NCBI GenBank assembly: GCA_023412635.1
Contig: JAEYNI010000370.1
Coordinates: forward strand, 1-10,866
Direction: 5' to 3'
Length of the DNA stretch: 10,866 nucleotides
Origin: Bacillota bacterium
GTDB lineage: Bacteria; Bacillota; Clostridia; Acetivibrionales; DSM-1351
Part shown: positions 1 to 8,282 of the stretch, piece by piece
Position numbering within the stretch: position 1 is the stretch's first letter
Layout of the letters: each line of letters starts with the position of its first letter
Program-made: the position numbers and the translations under genes
The notes under the pieces: generated by a model
What the model was told of the DNA's origin: nothing
Databases searched by the model: none
Seen by the model: the letters and a program-made list of their open reading frames with translations, nothing else

Positions 1-5
1 TATAT

Positions 6-46
6 CAAGGTTTTGTGTTAATAGCACAAGACCTTGTTTTTATTTT
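6..46 (+). terminator. Rho-independent terminator of a gene left of the window
   Basis: Arms 6-17 (CAAGGTTTTGTG) and 25-36 (CACAAGACCTTG) pair over 12 bp with one G-U pair and a 7-nt loop, followed by TTTTTATTTT at 37-46. The U-rich tail lies to the right, so this ends transcription coming rightward from a gene outside the window. It separates that gene from the control region of the amylopullulanase. Confidence 0.85.
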
Positions 47-154
47 ATAGAATAATCATTAACACAAAAACTTTAGGCCTACAAGTTAAATGCTTGGGGT
101 CTTGTTGCATTTAAAAATGAACTATATGATAGTAGCTATTTATTCTTGAGGTCC

Positions 155-174
155 TTGAATTCTATTTAATTCAA
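155..174. repeat. Short perfect inverted repeat, function unknown
   Basis: TTGAATT at 155-161 and AATTCAA at 168-174 form perfect 7-bp arms around a 6-nt spacer. It lies just upstream of the first LacI-type operator. It could be a protein binding site, but an AT-rich repeat of this size can arise by chance. It has no T-tract and is not a terminator. Confidence 0.25.
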
Positions 175-185
175 ACTCACTTTTG

Positions 186-205
186 TTGCGCAAATGTTTG
201 CACAA
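186..205. promoter_or_regulatory. Distal LacI/MalR-type operator
   Basis: A 20-bp near-palindrome with core GCAAATGTTTGC (190-201), in which 8 of 10 base pairs are symmetric. It closely matches the second operator at 405-424; both fit TTGCGCAAAYGYTTGCAYAA except for one base in the right flank. The GCAAA-YG-TTTGC core is typical of LacI-family sites such as MalR operators and differs somewhat from the usual CcpA cre site. It lies about 215 bp upstream of the proposed -10 and may act as an auxiliary operator. Confidence 0.6.
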
Positions 206-397
206 AATTGTTCTGAAAAAAATATAATATGTTTCATTTTGATATTTGGCATATTGTACAAAAAATTAAAATAAATTGTAATGTAATTATTGTATAATCA
301 ACTAAACCATGATAATATAGTTACGACAATATTAACACATCTAAATCGCACGCAATGTACTATTTCCCAAAAATAAGATAATTAAGGTCATGTTTTT

Positions 398-425
398 TTG
401 CTAGTTGCGCAAACGCTTGCATAAT
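398..425 (+). promoter_or_regulatory. Candidate promoter of the amylopullulanase gene
   Basis: TTGCTA (398-403, 4/6 match to the sigma-A -35 box) is separated by 16 bp from CATAAT (420-425, 5/6 match to the -10 box), with a TG directly before the -10. Transcription would begin near 432, giving a leader of about 42 nt. The second operator occupies the spacer and most of the -10, the arrangement expected for repression. The -35 is weak, so the exact start is uncertain. Confidence 0.5.
405..424. promoter_or_regulatory. Proximal LacI/MalR-type operator overlapping the promoter
   Basis: A near-palindrome with core GCAAACGCTTGC (409-420), 7 of 10 pairs symmetric with a central CG, flanked by TTGC on the left and ATAA on the right. 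It lies between the proposed -35 and -10 and covers most of the -10, so a bound repressor would block RNA polymerase. For a large starch-degrading enzyme, the natural candidate is a maltose/maltodextrin-responsive LacI-family repressor; CcpA is the alternative. No regulator gene is in the window. Confidence 0.65.
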
Positions 426-455
426 TAGTAAAAATGTCATTGATAAAAGCTTAAT

Positions 456-463
456 TAAGGAGG
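456..463 (+). promoter_or_regulatory. Strong Shine-Dalgarno site for the amylopullulanase
   Basis: TAAGGAGG, a near-perfect anti-16S match, ends 10 nt before the ATG at 474. It fixes the start codon, which also begins a typical signal peptide. Confidence 0.9.
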
Positions 464-473
464 TTTCAGTAAA

Positions 474-3400
474 ATGAAAACAACACGAAAAAAGATTCTT
501 TCGTGGATTTTAGCTTTGGCCATTGCGGTTGGAGTATTTAACCCACTTTTGCCGAATGGGGTTCAAAATGTAGCCAGAGCTGAAATCGCTGCGCCGGTGG
601 CAGTTACTGCTGCATTGGCTGGAGATTTCCAGAACGAATTGGGGGCGGAGGCGGACTGGGATCCTGCAAGTCCTGTCACCGAAATGGTTTATTATGATAA
701 CGGCATATTTGAATTAAGCCGTTATCTTCCAGAAGGCCAGTTCCAATATAAGGTAGCATTGAATGATGCTTGGGACACGGCAGTTCCTGTCGACAATATA
801 ACCATATCGGTACCTAATGGCGGAAAGAAGGTAATATTCCGATATGATTCAAACACAAACCTGGTTACTGATTCCATAAACAATCCTTCAATGTTTGTAT
901 CGCCTGCAGTAGTAGGTACAGTACAAGTAACTACAGCCGGAGCCATAGGATGGGATCCGGTTGATACCGGTTCTGATATGGAGTACATAGGCGGAGGAAT
1001 CTATAAACTATCCGCAGAGTTTAAAGAAGGAGAATATGAATATAAGGTAGTATTAAATGACAGCTCTACAGAATCATATCCTGAGCAGGGAAATAAGCAG
1101 CTAACAGTTACCACAAAAGGAATTGTTACATTTTATTATAATAATAATACACAATCGGTTAAAGATACCGTCAATGATACTTTTGTGACGGCGGCTCTTG
1201 CGGGCAGCTTCCAGAGTGAGCTGGGTGAAAGCGGTGACTGGTCTCCGTCAACTGAAGTAACCAAAATGTATGATGTAGATGAGGACGGTATCTACGCATT
1301 CCAAGCGTTTCTTCCAGGAGGTTCTTACCAGTACAAAGTGACTCTGAACGGAGTATGGGATGGTTGCTATCCCGATGGGGACAATATCAGTCTGGTAGTG
1401 CCCGCCAATGGTGAGACGGTGCGGTTTATTTATGATAACAAAAACAGGAGTGCCAAGGATTCAATCAATGATGCGGTAAGTACTGTTCAAAGGTATATCC
1501 AATTCAAATACATAAGACAAAATGAGGATTATGAAGGATGGAATCTTTGGGTATGGGGAACCGGAAAGCAAGATGGTCAGATTGATTTTACCGAACTCAA
1601 AGATGGCGCTTCCATAGCCAAAATTGAAGTTGGAGCCGCAAATAACAGTGTAGGCTTTAAAATCAGAAAAGGCACTGATTGGGCTGTGGTAGATCAGAAT
1701 TTTGACAGGTCTGTAAAAACGGTGGGTCAGACCGTCACTAAAGTAACAGCTCACGAAGGTGTAGGTGAACTTGATATAGTTCCTGCGTCATCAGCTCCTG
1801 TCAACAATGGGGGAGACTTTACCTTCTATTACAGGGATGACGAGCTTTATCAAAAGAATCAAATGCATATCCTGAATCTTGACGGAAACGGTGTGAAGCT
1901 AAAAATCAACCAAACGGAATATCCCATGGTATATTCCGCTAAAAATGAACGTTTTGAATATACTCTTTCTGGTATAAAACAAGGTACTTATGAGTACTCC
2001 TACCTTATTACAAAAGACGGGCAAAATAAGGAAATTCCAGATCCCATGAATACTGTCGACGGAGTTTCTAAGATTGTACACATCATACCTCAGGCGACAA
2101 TTTCTACAAAGGTATCACCTGAAAGTATATCCTATAATGAAAATGCTGTTCTTTCAGTATCGGTGGACTTGGATAAGGGAAAAGTTTCAGCTATTTATGC
2201 TGATCTGACACAATTAGGAGGAAAAGAGAATACTTATATTGATCCTGAAATCGGTGCTGTGACTATTGCCGTAAAAGACAACGTAACAGCGGGAATCAAG
2301 GAAATTCCCATTGTAGTTATTGATGAGTATGGAATAAAACATAATTCATCGGCGTCTGTTGAGGTAAAAACCAGAGTATCTGTCGGAGAACTGGATTTTG
2401 ACTGGGATGAAGCAAGAATTTACTTTATGCTTACTGACAGGTTTAATAATGGTGACAAATCTAATGACGACCCTAACGGTGAAAATTATAGTGCAGATGA
2501 TACGGGAACATACCGTGGGGGAGATTTTCAGGGTATTATAGACAAGCTGAACTACCTGGACGAACTTGGGATAAATACTATATGGATCACGCCAATTGTT
2601 GACAATGTTGATTACAATATAGGAGCTAATGATGGAAGTTCTTATTATGGCTATCACGGATACTGGGCAAAGAACTTTACAAAGCTTGACGAACACCTGG
2701 GAGATATGAATACTTTCAAGGAGTTGATAGAGGCCGCCCATGATAAAGGAATAAAAATCATGGTGGATGTGGTTTTAAATCACACAGGATATGGTCTCAA
2801 GGCAACAGATGCAGGTAATGGTTCAAACAAGACAAACTACCCCACTGATGAGGATCGTGCTAGATTTGCTAATATGCTTCGTGACGGGGGAAGTGATGAA
2901 GTACAGGGTGAACTGTCGGGTCTTCCAGACTTTAAAACCGAGGACCCATCCATTAGGGCTCAAATTATCCAATGGCAGACAGAATGGCTTAGCAATGCAA
3001 AAACCAATAGAGGAGATACTATTGACTATTTCAGAGTTGATACTATCAAGCATGTTGAAGATGCAACATGGATGGCTTTCAAGAATGCTTTAACCACCAT
3101 TAAACCAGATCATAAACTGATTGGTGAATGGTTTGGTGCAGGGATTAGTAATACTGCTGGCAAACTTCAATCAGGGCAGATGGATTCTCTTCTAGATTTT
3201 GAATTTAATGAAATTGCTCAAAGATTTGTAGACGGCAGAATCGATGAAGCTAATGACTATTTGAGTAATCGTGATAAACAGCTGGGTAATACTGCAACCT
3301 TAGGGCAATTCCTAAGCAGTCATGATGAAGATGGTTTCCTGTCAGTGACACTCAATGGGGACAGGGGAAAAATGAAGGTAGCCTCGGCACTTCAAATTAC

Positions 3401-6400
3401 CGAAAAAGGGCAGCCCGTAATATATTATGGAGAGGAATTGGGCTTATCTGGCGCAAATAATTATCCGAAATATGATAATAGGTCTCAGATGCCATGGTCT
3501 CAATTTGAGGCAGAAAACTCTGATATGATGGATTTCTATGACCATTACAAAAAGCTGCTGAATATCAGAAAAAACCATTCCAAGTTATTTTCAAAGGGAA
3601 TAAGAACGAAAGTAGCCGGTGGAAACAGCGAAGGATACTCTGTGGTAAAAAGGACTTATGACGGAAAGAGTATATTTGTTGCACTGAATACATCAATAAA
3701 TAAGGCGGACGGAATTACTTTTAATGTTCAAGTAAAAGACGGTTCAGTTTATAAAGATGAATACAGTGGTACGCAGTATACTGTTACTGGTGGAAAGTTA
3801 AGCATAAGTATTCCTGGAAGAGATCAGGGAGGAACTGCAATACTGACTACTGATTCTGTGGATGCGGGTATACCGGGGGTTCCTGACGGACATATAAGAA
3901 TTCATTATAACAGGACCAATGGCGACTATGAAGGGTATGGTCTCTGGCTCTGGAACGATGTAGCCAACGCTTCTGCAAACTGGCCAACTGGAGCAACAAC
4001 TTTTGATCTGAACCAAATGGACAGCTATGGTGTTTATGTTGATGTCCAGTTAAAGGATAATGCCAAAAATATAGGATTCCTAGTATTGGATAAAAATACT
4101 GGGAATAAAGACAGCGGAGACAAGGCTTTCATAATTAAAAAGCCTGAAATGAATGAAATATGGATAAAGCAGGGAACAGACCAGGTATGGAATTATGAGC
4201 CGGTTCAACTCCCCGAGAACACTATAAGAATTCATTATACCAAAAATAGCAAGGATTATGAGGGCTGGGGCCTCTGGTTATGGGATGATGTTAAAACGGC
4301 TTCGCCAGAAAATGGAGAATGGCCTGTGGGTGCAACTGCCTTTGACAGCGGGCATATGGACCGTTATGGAGCATATATTGATGTGCCATTAAAGGAAAAG
4401 GCCCAAAAATTGAGTTTCCTGATTGTAAACAGAAATGACGGAAGTAAAGAAGGAGCAGACAAAAGCTTTAATCTTTTCAGTAAGTATAATCAAATATGGG
4501 TAAGAGAGGGAGATAATTCAGTTTATATTTCACCGTACAAAGAATTGGCAGTGGGCTTGGTTTCGGCAGAAATTGTTTCAAAAAGCAAGCTTTTACTGAC
4601 ATTTACCATGACTGAAGGATTAAAGCCCGACGAACTGAAAGGTGCGCTTGAAATCAAGGACGCAGACGGTACTGTAATTAATCCTGAGAACGTGGTTATC
4701 ACAGGAGCTACTACTGTTGAAGTTACTGTGCCGAATGATCTGGAAAATCGGACACTTAGTGTTACATACTCGGAAAGAACCGTCACTGCAACCTCCGGCT
4801 GGAGATTGATTGACGAATTATATTACTACAGTGGTGATGACCTTGGCGCAACTTACAGCAACGGAAGTGCTGTCTTAAAGCTATGGGCGCCAAAAGCCAC
4901 AAAGGTCGCTGCAAATTTCTACGATAAAAGGGATTCCTCGAAGCTGATAGGAAGCCTTGAGCTCACAAAAGGGGAGAAAGGTGTATGGTCGGTACATGCT
5001 GCTCCCAAGGATTTAGGGATAGATGACTTGAGAGGGTATTTCTATCAATATGATGTTACAAATGATGGAATTACAAAAAAGGTACTAGATCCATATGCAA
5101 AATCAATGGCGGTAACCAGAGTGGATACAGCAGGAAATGCAGGTCCAGATGGAGACATCGTGGGCAAAGCAGATATAGTAGATTTAAGCAGTACCAACCC
5201 GACTGGATTTGACCGGGCTCATATCAAAGGGTATGAAAAGCGGGAGGATGCAGTAATCTGGGAAATCCATGTCAGAGATTTTACATCCGACACCAGTATT
5301 GAAAAGGATCAAAATGCAAGATGGGGAACCTATAAGGCATTTATTGACAAGTTGGACTATCTTAAATCTCTAGGTGTAACACATGTGCAATTGCTTCCGG
5401 TAATGGCCTGGTATTATGGTGATGAAGCTGATATGGGTAAAAGGGAAAATGACTATTCAGTACAGGGAAACAATTATAACTGGGGATATGACCCTCATAA
5501 CTATTTTTCACCTGATGGTGCATATTCAGAAAATCCTGCCGATCCCGAATTAAGGGTAAAAGAGCTGAAGGAGCTTATAGATGCCATTCACGATGCAGGT
5601 ATGGGTGTTATACTTGATGTCGTATATACCCATATGGCAAAAGCAGAACTTTTAAATGATATTGTACCCAACTACTACCACTTTAAGGATGCCAACGGGA
5701 ATAACCTTGGAGGATTCGGTAATAATCTTGCCACAAACCACAAAATGTCAGAAAAACTTATGGCTGATTCAGTAAAATATTGGTTTGAGGAATATAAAAT
5801 TGACGGAATGAGATTTGATATGATGGGAGATGCCACCTATGATGCTATTCAGAAAGCTTGCGATGAGGCAACAACCATTAACCCTAACGCATTATTTATC
5901 GGTGAGGGTTGGAGAACCTTCTCAGGGCATCTGGCTGACCCTTCTCTCAACGGAAAGGCAGCAGATCAGGACTGGATGGACAAAACAGACACAGTAGGTG
6001 TATTTTCCGACGAAATCAGAAATGAGTTGAAGTCAGGCTTCGGAAATGAAGGAGAGCCCAGGTTTATTACAGGTGGTGCCAGAGATATAAATGTAATATT
6101 CAACAATATCAAAGGGCAACCAGGGAATGTTACAGAGGATGACCCTGGAGATATTGTCAACTATATTGAAGCACATGACAACCTTACCCTGTATGATGTT
6201 ATTGCACAATCCATAAGGAAGGATCCGGCCATACCTGAAAATAACCTGGAAATTCATAAGAGAATAAGACTGGGAAATTCGCTTGTGTTAACTTCGCAGG
6301 GAACTGCTTTCCTCCATGCCGGGCAAGAGTATGGTAGAACCAAGCAATGGTTTGGTGATGGTGTTCCTGAACAGAGGTACCATGCATTAGTGGATAAGTT

Positions 6401-8108
6401 TGGCAAGGTCTTTGGATATTTTATTCATGACTCCTATGATTCATCCGATGCGATAAACAAATTTGATTGGGCAAAAGCCACAAATTCTGAGTTATATCCG
6501 ATTAATGCCGTAACGCAGAAATATACTGCCGGATTGATAGCTCTCAGAAAATCTACCAATGCTTTCAGGTTGGGAAATCAGAAACTGGTCAACTCCAATG
6601 TGACTCTTATCAATTCAGATGGAATTAAAGCAAATGATCTTGTAATCGGGTATAAGAATGTCTCAACGGATAAGACAGGCACCTATTACGTATTTGTGAA
6701 TGCGGACAGTAAAGCAAGAACTTGGAAGCTACAGGAGAATTTAACGTCAGGAAGGATTCTTGTAGACAATGATGAGGCAGGAACCACAGAGGTTAAACAG
6801 AAGTCAGGATTTGTTCTGGCCCAGAACTCAATAGAGTTGGAGCCGCTTACTACGGTGGTCATACAGATTCCTTATAAGGAAAGCACTTCAACAGGCGGCA
6901 GCGGTTCTTCATCTGGTAATTCAGCCTCCTCCAATAGTACAACTGCTGAACAAAATGCAGTTAAGGTGACAACAGATAGTAATGGAAAGGCTATTGCGGA
7001 AGTCAGTATTAGTTATATGCATAACGCTGTCAATCAAGCATTGAGCCGGACAGAGTCTGGAGAGGATGTGGAAGTTGAAATACGAGTGGACATTGCGCAA
7101 GCAGCAAATAGCTTAGAAATTCTCATTCCGAAAGCTGCTGTTGAGTTACTAAAGCAAAATGAGGTTAGCAGTCTTAAAGTAGTTACTCCGTTTGCTACTG
7201 TGACCTTCAGTGAGGCAGCCCTTGCTGGGATATATAATCAGGCAGAGGGTGATTTGAAGATTATGGTCACAAATATTGATAATTCTTCTTTACCGGAGCA
7301 GGTTAGGAAAAATATAGGTGATAGACCTGTATTTGACATCAGTATTTACAGCGGAGAAAAAGAAATCTCGCAATTCGACGGAGGTGTAGAAGTATCGGTT
7401 TCATATACTCCATCGGAAACGGAGGACTTTGATGCCATTCTCATTTACTATATCAACAGTAAAGGGTTTGAAGCAGTAAGCAACAGTAGGTACGATCCTG
7501 TGAATAAAGTGGTTAAGTTTGAAACCCGCCATTTTTCACAGTATGCGGTAGGATATAACAATGTAAGCTTCAAGGATGTGGCAAAAAGCGCATGGTATGC
7601 TAATGCGGTAGAATTTGCAGCAGCAAGAGGAATTACTACAGGTACAGGCAATGAGAATTTCAGTCCGAAAAAAAGCCTGACCAGAGCTGAGTTCCTTGTA
7701 ATGCTGATGAAAGCCTACGGAATATCTCCCGATACAGCAAGTGAGCAAAATTTCGCAGATGCTGGAAACAGCTATTATACGGGATATTTGTCTACAGCTA
7801 AAAGGCTTGGTATAACAGTTGGAACAGGAAACAACATGTATTCCCCCAATAGAGAAATTACAAGGGAAGAGATGATTACCATGGCGTACAAGGCATTGGA
7901 GGTAATTGGTCAGCTTCCTGAAGGAACAAGCGGAAAGGCTATTACAGACTATGAAGACGCAGGGCAGGTATCAGTCTGGGCAAAAGGAGCCATGACGCTG
8001 TTTGCTGAAACAGGAATCCTCGGAGGTAGTGGTAATAAACTAAATCCCAAAGTAAAAACAAATCGTGCCGAAATGGTACAGTTATTGTATAATCTGTTGT
8101 CTAAATAG
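474..8108 (+). CDS. SLH-anchored bifunctional amylopullulanase with two GH13 catalytic domains
   Basis: A secreted, wall-bound enzyme of 2544 residues for cutting alpha-1,4 and alpha-1,6 bonds of starch, glycogen or pullulan. The signal peptide ends near A36 (VARA). Next come three X25-like modules (44-136, 148-236, 238-333), a CBM41 (340-437) and a beta-sandwich/Ig-like stretch (about 440-640). The alpha-amylase-type GH13 domain (about 642-1125) shows DVVLNH (D765-H770), FRVD (nucleophile D856), GEW (acid/base E885) and SSHDED (D951). Two CBM41 modules (1140-1243, 1250-1354) and a beta domain (about 1357-1445) follow. The type I pullulanase half has a CBM48-like domain (about 1450-1560), YNWGYDP (1668-1674), MRFD (D1782), IGEGW (E1811) and EAHDN (D1902); its region I reads DVVYTH (1715-1720), with Thr where Asn is usual. 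A Ser/Gly linker (2137-2160), a beta-rich spacer (about 2163-2362) and three SLH repeats end it. Both catalytic triads are intact. Domain edges are estimates. It appears monocistronic, with its own operators and terminator. Confidence 0.93.
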   Translation: MKTTRKKILSWILALAIAVGVFNPLLPNGVQNVARAEIAAPVAVTAALAGDFQNELGAEADWDPASPVTEMVYYDNGIFELSRYLPEGQFQYKVALNDAWDTAVPVDNITISVPNGGKKVIFRYDSNTNLVTDSINNPSMFVSPAVVGTVQVTTAGAIGWDPVDTGSDMEYIGGGIYKLSAEFKEGEYEYKVVLNDSSTESYPEQGNKQLTVTTKGIVTFYYNNNTQSVKDTVNDTFVTAALAGSFQSELGESGDWSPSTEVTKMYDVDEDGIYAFQAFLPGGSYQYKVTLNGVWDGCYPDGDNISLVVPANGETVRFIYDNKNRSAKDSINDAVSTVQRYIQFKYIRQNEDYEGWNLWVWGTGKQDGQIDFTELKDGASIAKIEVGAANNSVGFKIRKGTDWAVVDQNFDRSVKTVGQTVTKVTAHEGVGELDIVPASSAPVNNGGDFTFYYRDDELYQKNQMHILNLDGNGVKLKINQTEYPMVYSAKNERFEYTLSGIKQGTYEYSYLITKDGQNKEIPDPMNTVDGVSKIVHIIPQATISTKVSPESISYNENAVLSVSVDLDKGKVSAIYADLTQLGGKENTYIDPEIGAVTIAVKDNVTAGIKEIPIVVIDEYGIKHNSSASVEVKTRVSVGELDFDWDEARIYFMLTDRFNNGDKSNDDPNGENYSADDTGTYRGGDFQGIIDKLNYLDELGINTIWITPIVDNVDYNIGANDGSSYYGYHGYWAKNFTKLDEHLGDMNTFKELIEAAHDKGIKIMVDVVLNHTGYGLKATDAGNGSNKTNYPTDEDRARFANMLRDGGSDEVQGELSGLPDFKTEDPSIRAQIIQWQTEWLSNAKTNRGDTIDYFRVDTIKHVEDATWMAFKNALTTIKPDHKLIGEWFGAGISNTAGKLQSGQMDSLLDFEFNEIAQRFVDGRIDEANDYLSNRDKQLGNTATLGQFLSSHDEDGFLSVTLNGDRGKMKVASALQITEKGQPVIYYGEELGLSGANNYPKYDNRSQMPWSQFEAENSDMMDFYDHYKKLLNIRKNHSKLFSKGIRTKVAGGNSEGYSVVKRTYDGKSIFVALNTSINKADGITFNVQVKDGSVYKDEYSGTQYTVTGGKLSISIPGRDQGGTAILTTDSVDAGIPGVPDGHIRIHYNRTNGDYEGYGLWLWNDVANASANWPTGATTFDLNQMDSYGVYVDVQLKDNAKNIGFLVLDKNTGNKDSGDKAFIIKKPEMNEIWIKQGTDQVWNYEPVQLPENTIRIHYTKNSKDYEGWGLWLWDDVKTASPENGEWPVGATAFDSGHMDRYGAYIDVPLKEKAQKLSFLIVNRNDGSKEGADKSFNLFSKYNQIWVREGDNSVYISPYKELAVGLVSAEIVSKSKLLLTFTMTEGLKPDELKGALEIKDADGTVINPENVVITGATTVEVTVPNDLENRTLSVTYSERTVTATSGWRLIDELYYYSGDDLGATYSNGSAVLKLWAPKATKVAANFYDKRDSSKLIGSLELTKGEKGVWSVHAAPKDLGIDDLRGYFYQYDVTNDGITKKVLDPYAKSMAVTRVDTAGNAGPDGDIVGKADIVDLSSTNPTGFDRAHIKGYEKREDAVIWEIHVRDFTSDTSIEKDQNARWGTYKAFIDKLDYLKSLGVTHVQLLPVMAWYYGDEADMGKRENDYSVQGNNYNWGYDPHNYFSPDGAYSENPADPELRVKELKELIDAIHDAGMGVILDVVYTHMAKAELLNDIVPNYYHFKDANGNNLGGFGNNLATNHKMSEKLMADSVKYWFEEYKIDGMRFDMMGDATYDAIQKACDEATTINPNALFIGEGWRTFSGHLADPSLNGKAADQDWMDKTDTVGVFSDEIRNELKSGFGNEGEPRFITGGARDINVIFNNIKGQPGNVTEDDPGDIVNYIEAHDNLTLYDVIAQSIRKDPAIPENNLEIHKRIRLGNSLVLTSQGTAFLHAGQEYGRTKQWFGDGVPEQRYHALVDKFGKVFGYFIHDSYDSSDAINKFDWAKATNSELYPINAVTQKYTAGLIALRKSTNAFRLGNQKLVNSNVTLINSDGIKANDLVIGYKNVSTDKTGTYYVFVNADSKARTWKLQENLTSGRILVDNDEAGTTEVKQKSGFVLAQNSIELEPLTTVVIQIPYKESTSTGGSGSSSGNSASSNSTTAEQNAVKVTTDSNGKAIAEVSISYMHNAVNQALSRTESGEDVEVEIRVDIAQAANSLEILIPKAAVELLKQNEVSSLKVVTPFATVTFSEAALAGIYNQAEGDLKIMVTNIDNSSLPEQVRKNIGDRPVFDISIYSGEKEISQFDGGVEVSVSYTPSETEDFDAILIYYINSKGFEAVSNSRYDPVNKVVKFETRHFSQYAVGYNNVSFKDVAKSAWYANAVEFAAARGITTGTGNENFSPKKSLTRAEFLVMLMKAYGISPDTASEQNFADAGNSYYTGYLSTAKRLGITVGTGNNMYSPNREITREEMITMAYKALEVIGQLPEGTSGKAITDYEDAGQVSVWAKGAMTLFAETGILGGSGNKLNPKVKTNRAEMVQLLYNLLSK
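603..1472 (+). repeat. Three X25-type modules near the N-terminus of the amylopullulanase
   Basis: Three related modules of about 90 residues lie at residues 44-136, 148-236 and 238-333. Modules 1 and 3 are close: both start VTAALAG.FQ.ELG, share YQYKV.LN or FQYKV.LN, and end with D.IND or DSIN. Module 2 keeps GWDP, YEYKVVLND and KDTVND but has lost the FQ.ELG opening. X25 modules are found in pullulanases and are thought to help binding or folding. Assignment is from motif resemblance alone. Confidence 0.65.
3891..4535 (+). repeat. Tandem CBM41 (pullulanase-associated) modules
   Basis: Two consecutive modules, residues 1140-1243 and 1250-1354, both start IRIHY and carry DYEG.GLWLW.DV, the aromatic-rich signature of CBM41 alpha-glucan-binding modules. 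They sit between the two catalytic domains. An exact 17-nt repeat (3893-3909 and 4223-4239), exactly 330 bp apart, marks the duplication at DNA level. A more distant CBM41 with NLWVWG lies at residues 340-437, before the amylase domain. Confidence 0.85.
7563..8105 (+). repeat. Three C-terminal SLH repeats
   Basis: Residues about 2364-2420, 2426-2485 and 2490-2544 are S-layer homology repeats with F.D or Y.DA openings, A...G or AK..GI cores and the binding motif near the end of each: TRAE (2403-2406), TREE (2463-2466) and NRAE (2530-2533). In Firmicutes, SLH triplets bind pyruvylated secondary cell wall polysaccharide, so the enzyme should be non-covalently held at the surface. No dockerin is present. 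Confidence 0.93.
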
Positions 8109-8179
8109 AAGTATGGGATAATAATGCTCATAATCTTATAAGTAAAAAGACATATGAATAACAAGATTTTTAATGGAGA

Positions 8180-8224
8180 GTGTATCAAAATGAAAGAAAT
8201 TTCATTTTGATACACTTTTTTTTT
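8180..8224 (+). terminator. Strong Rho-independent terminator of the amylopullulanase
   Basis: A perfect 16-bp stem (8180-8195 with 8200-8215) closed by a GAAA tetraloop, followed by nine T residues (8216-8224). It starts 71 nt after the stop codon and indicates that the gene is transcribed alone. Confidence 0.95.
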
Positions 8225-8248
8225 GGCGGGCGCAAGAATTTACAAAGG

Positions 8249-8279
8249 TTGAGTAAGTACATAAATAATTGAGTGGGTA
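8249..8279. repeat. Spaced direct repeat upstream of a candidate promoter
   Basis: TTGAGTAAGTA (8249-8259) and TTGAGTGGGTA (8269-8279) match at 9 of 11 bases with a 20-bp period, about two helical turns. The second copy ends 3 bp before the TTGTCA box at 8283. This layout resembles paired half-sites of a response regulator, but no regulator can be named. Confidence 0.35.
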
Positions 8280-8282
8280 ATG

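Noticed and set aside
26..105. Alternative pairing of ACAAGACC (26-33) with GGTCTTGT (98-105) as an antiterminator or riboswitch
   Set aside because: Only 8 bp, no conserved aptamer elements, and the upstream hairpin fits a plain terminator of the preceding gene.
293..298. Perfect TATAAT as the main amylopullulanase promoter
   Set aside because: No -35-like hexamer lies 16-18 bp upstream: TTGTAA (276-281) is too near and TTGGCA (246-251) too far. The pair at 398-425 is better placed and coincides with the operator.
2346..2741. Leftward open frame of 131 codons inside the amylopullulanase gene
   Set aside because: It lies opposite conserved GH13 coding sequence, has no ribosome binding site of note and no recognisable protein features. 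Other antisense frames in 722-8215 were rejected likewise.
2791..3093. Rightward 100-codon frame overlapping the amylase domain
   Set aside because: It is in a different frame within the conserved barrel, whose catalytic motifs are read in the main frame.
5466..6185. Selective loss of activity in the pullulanase half
   Set aside because: Apart from the Asn-to-Thr change in region I, YNWGYDP and all three catalytic residues are present, so it should not be called inactive.
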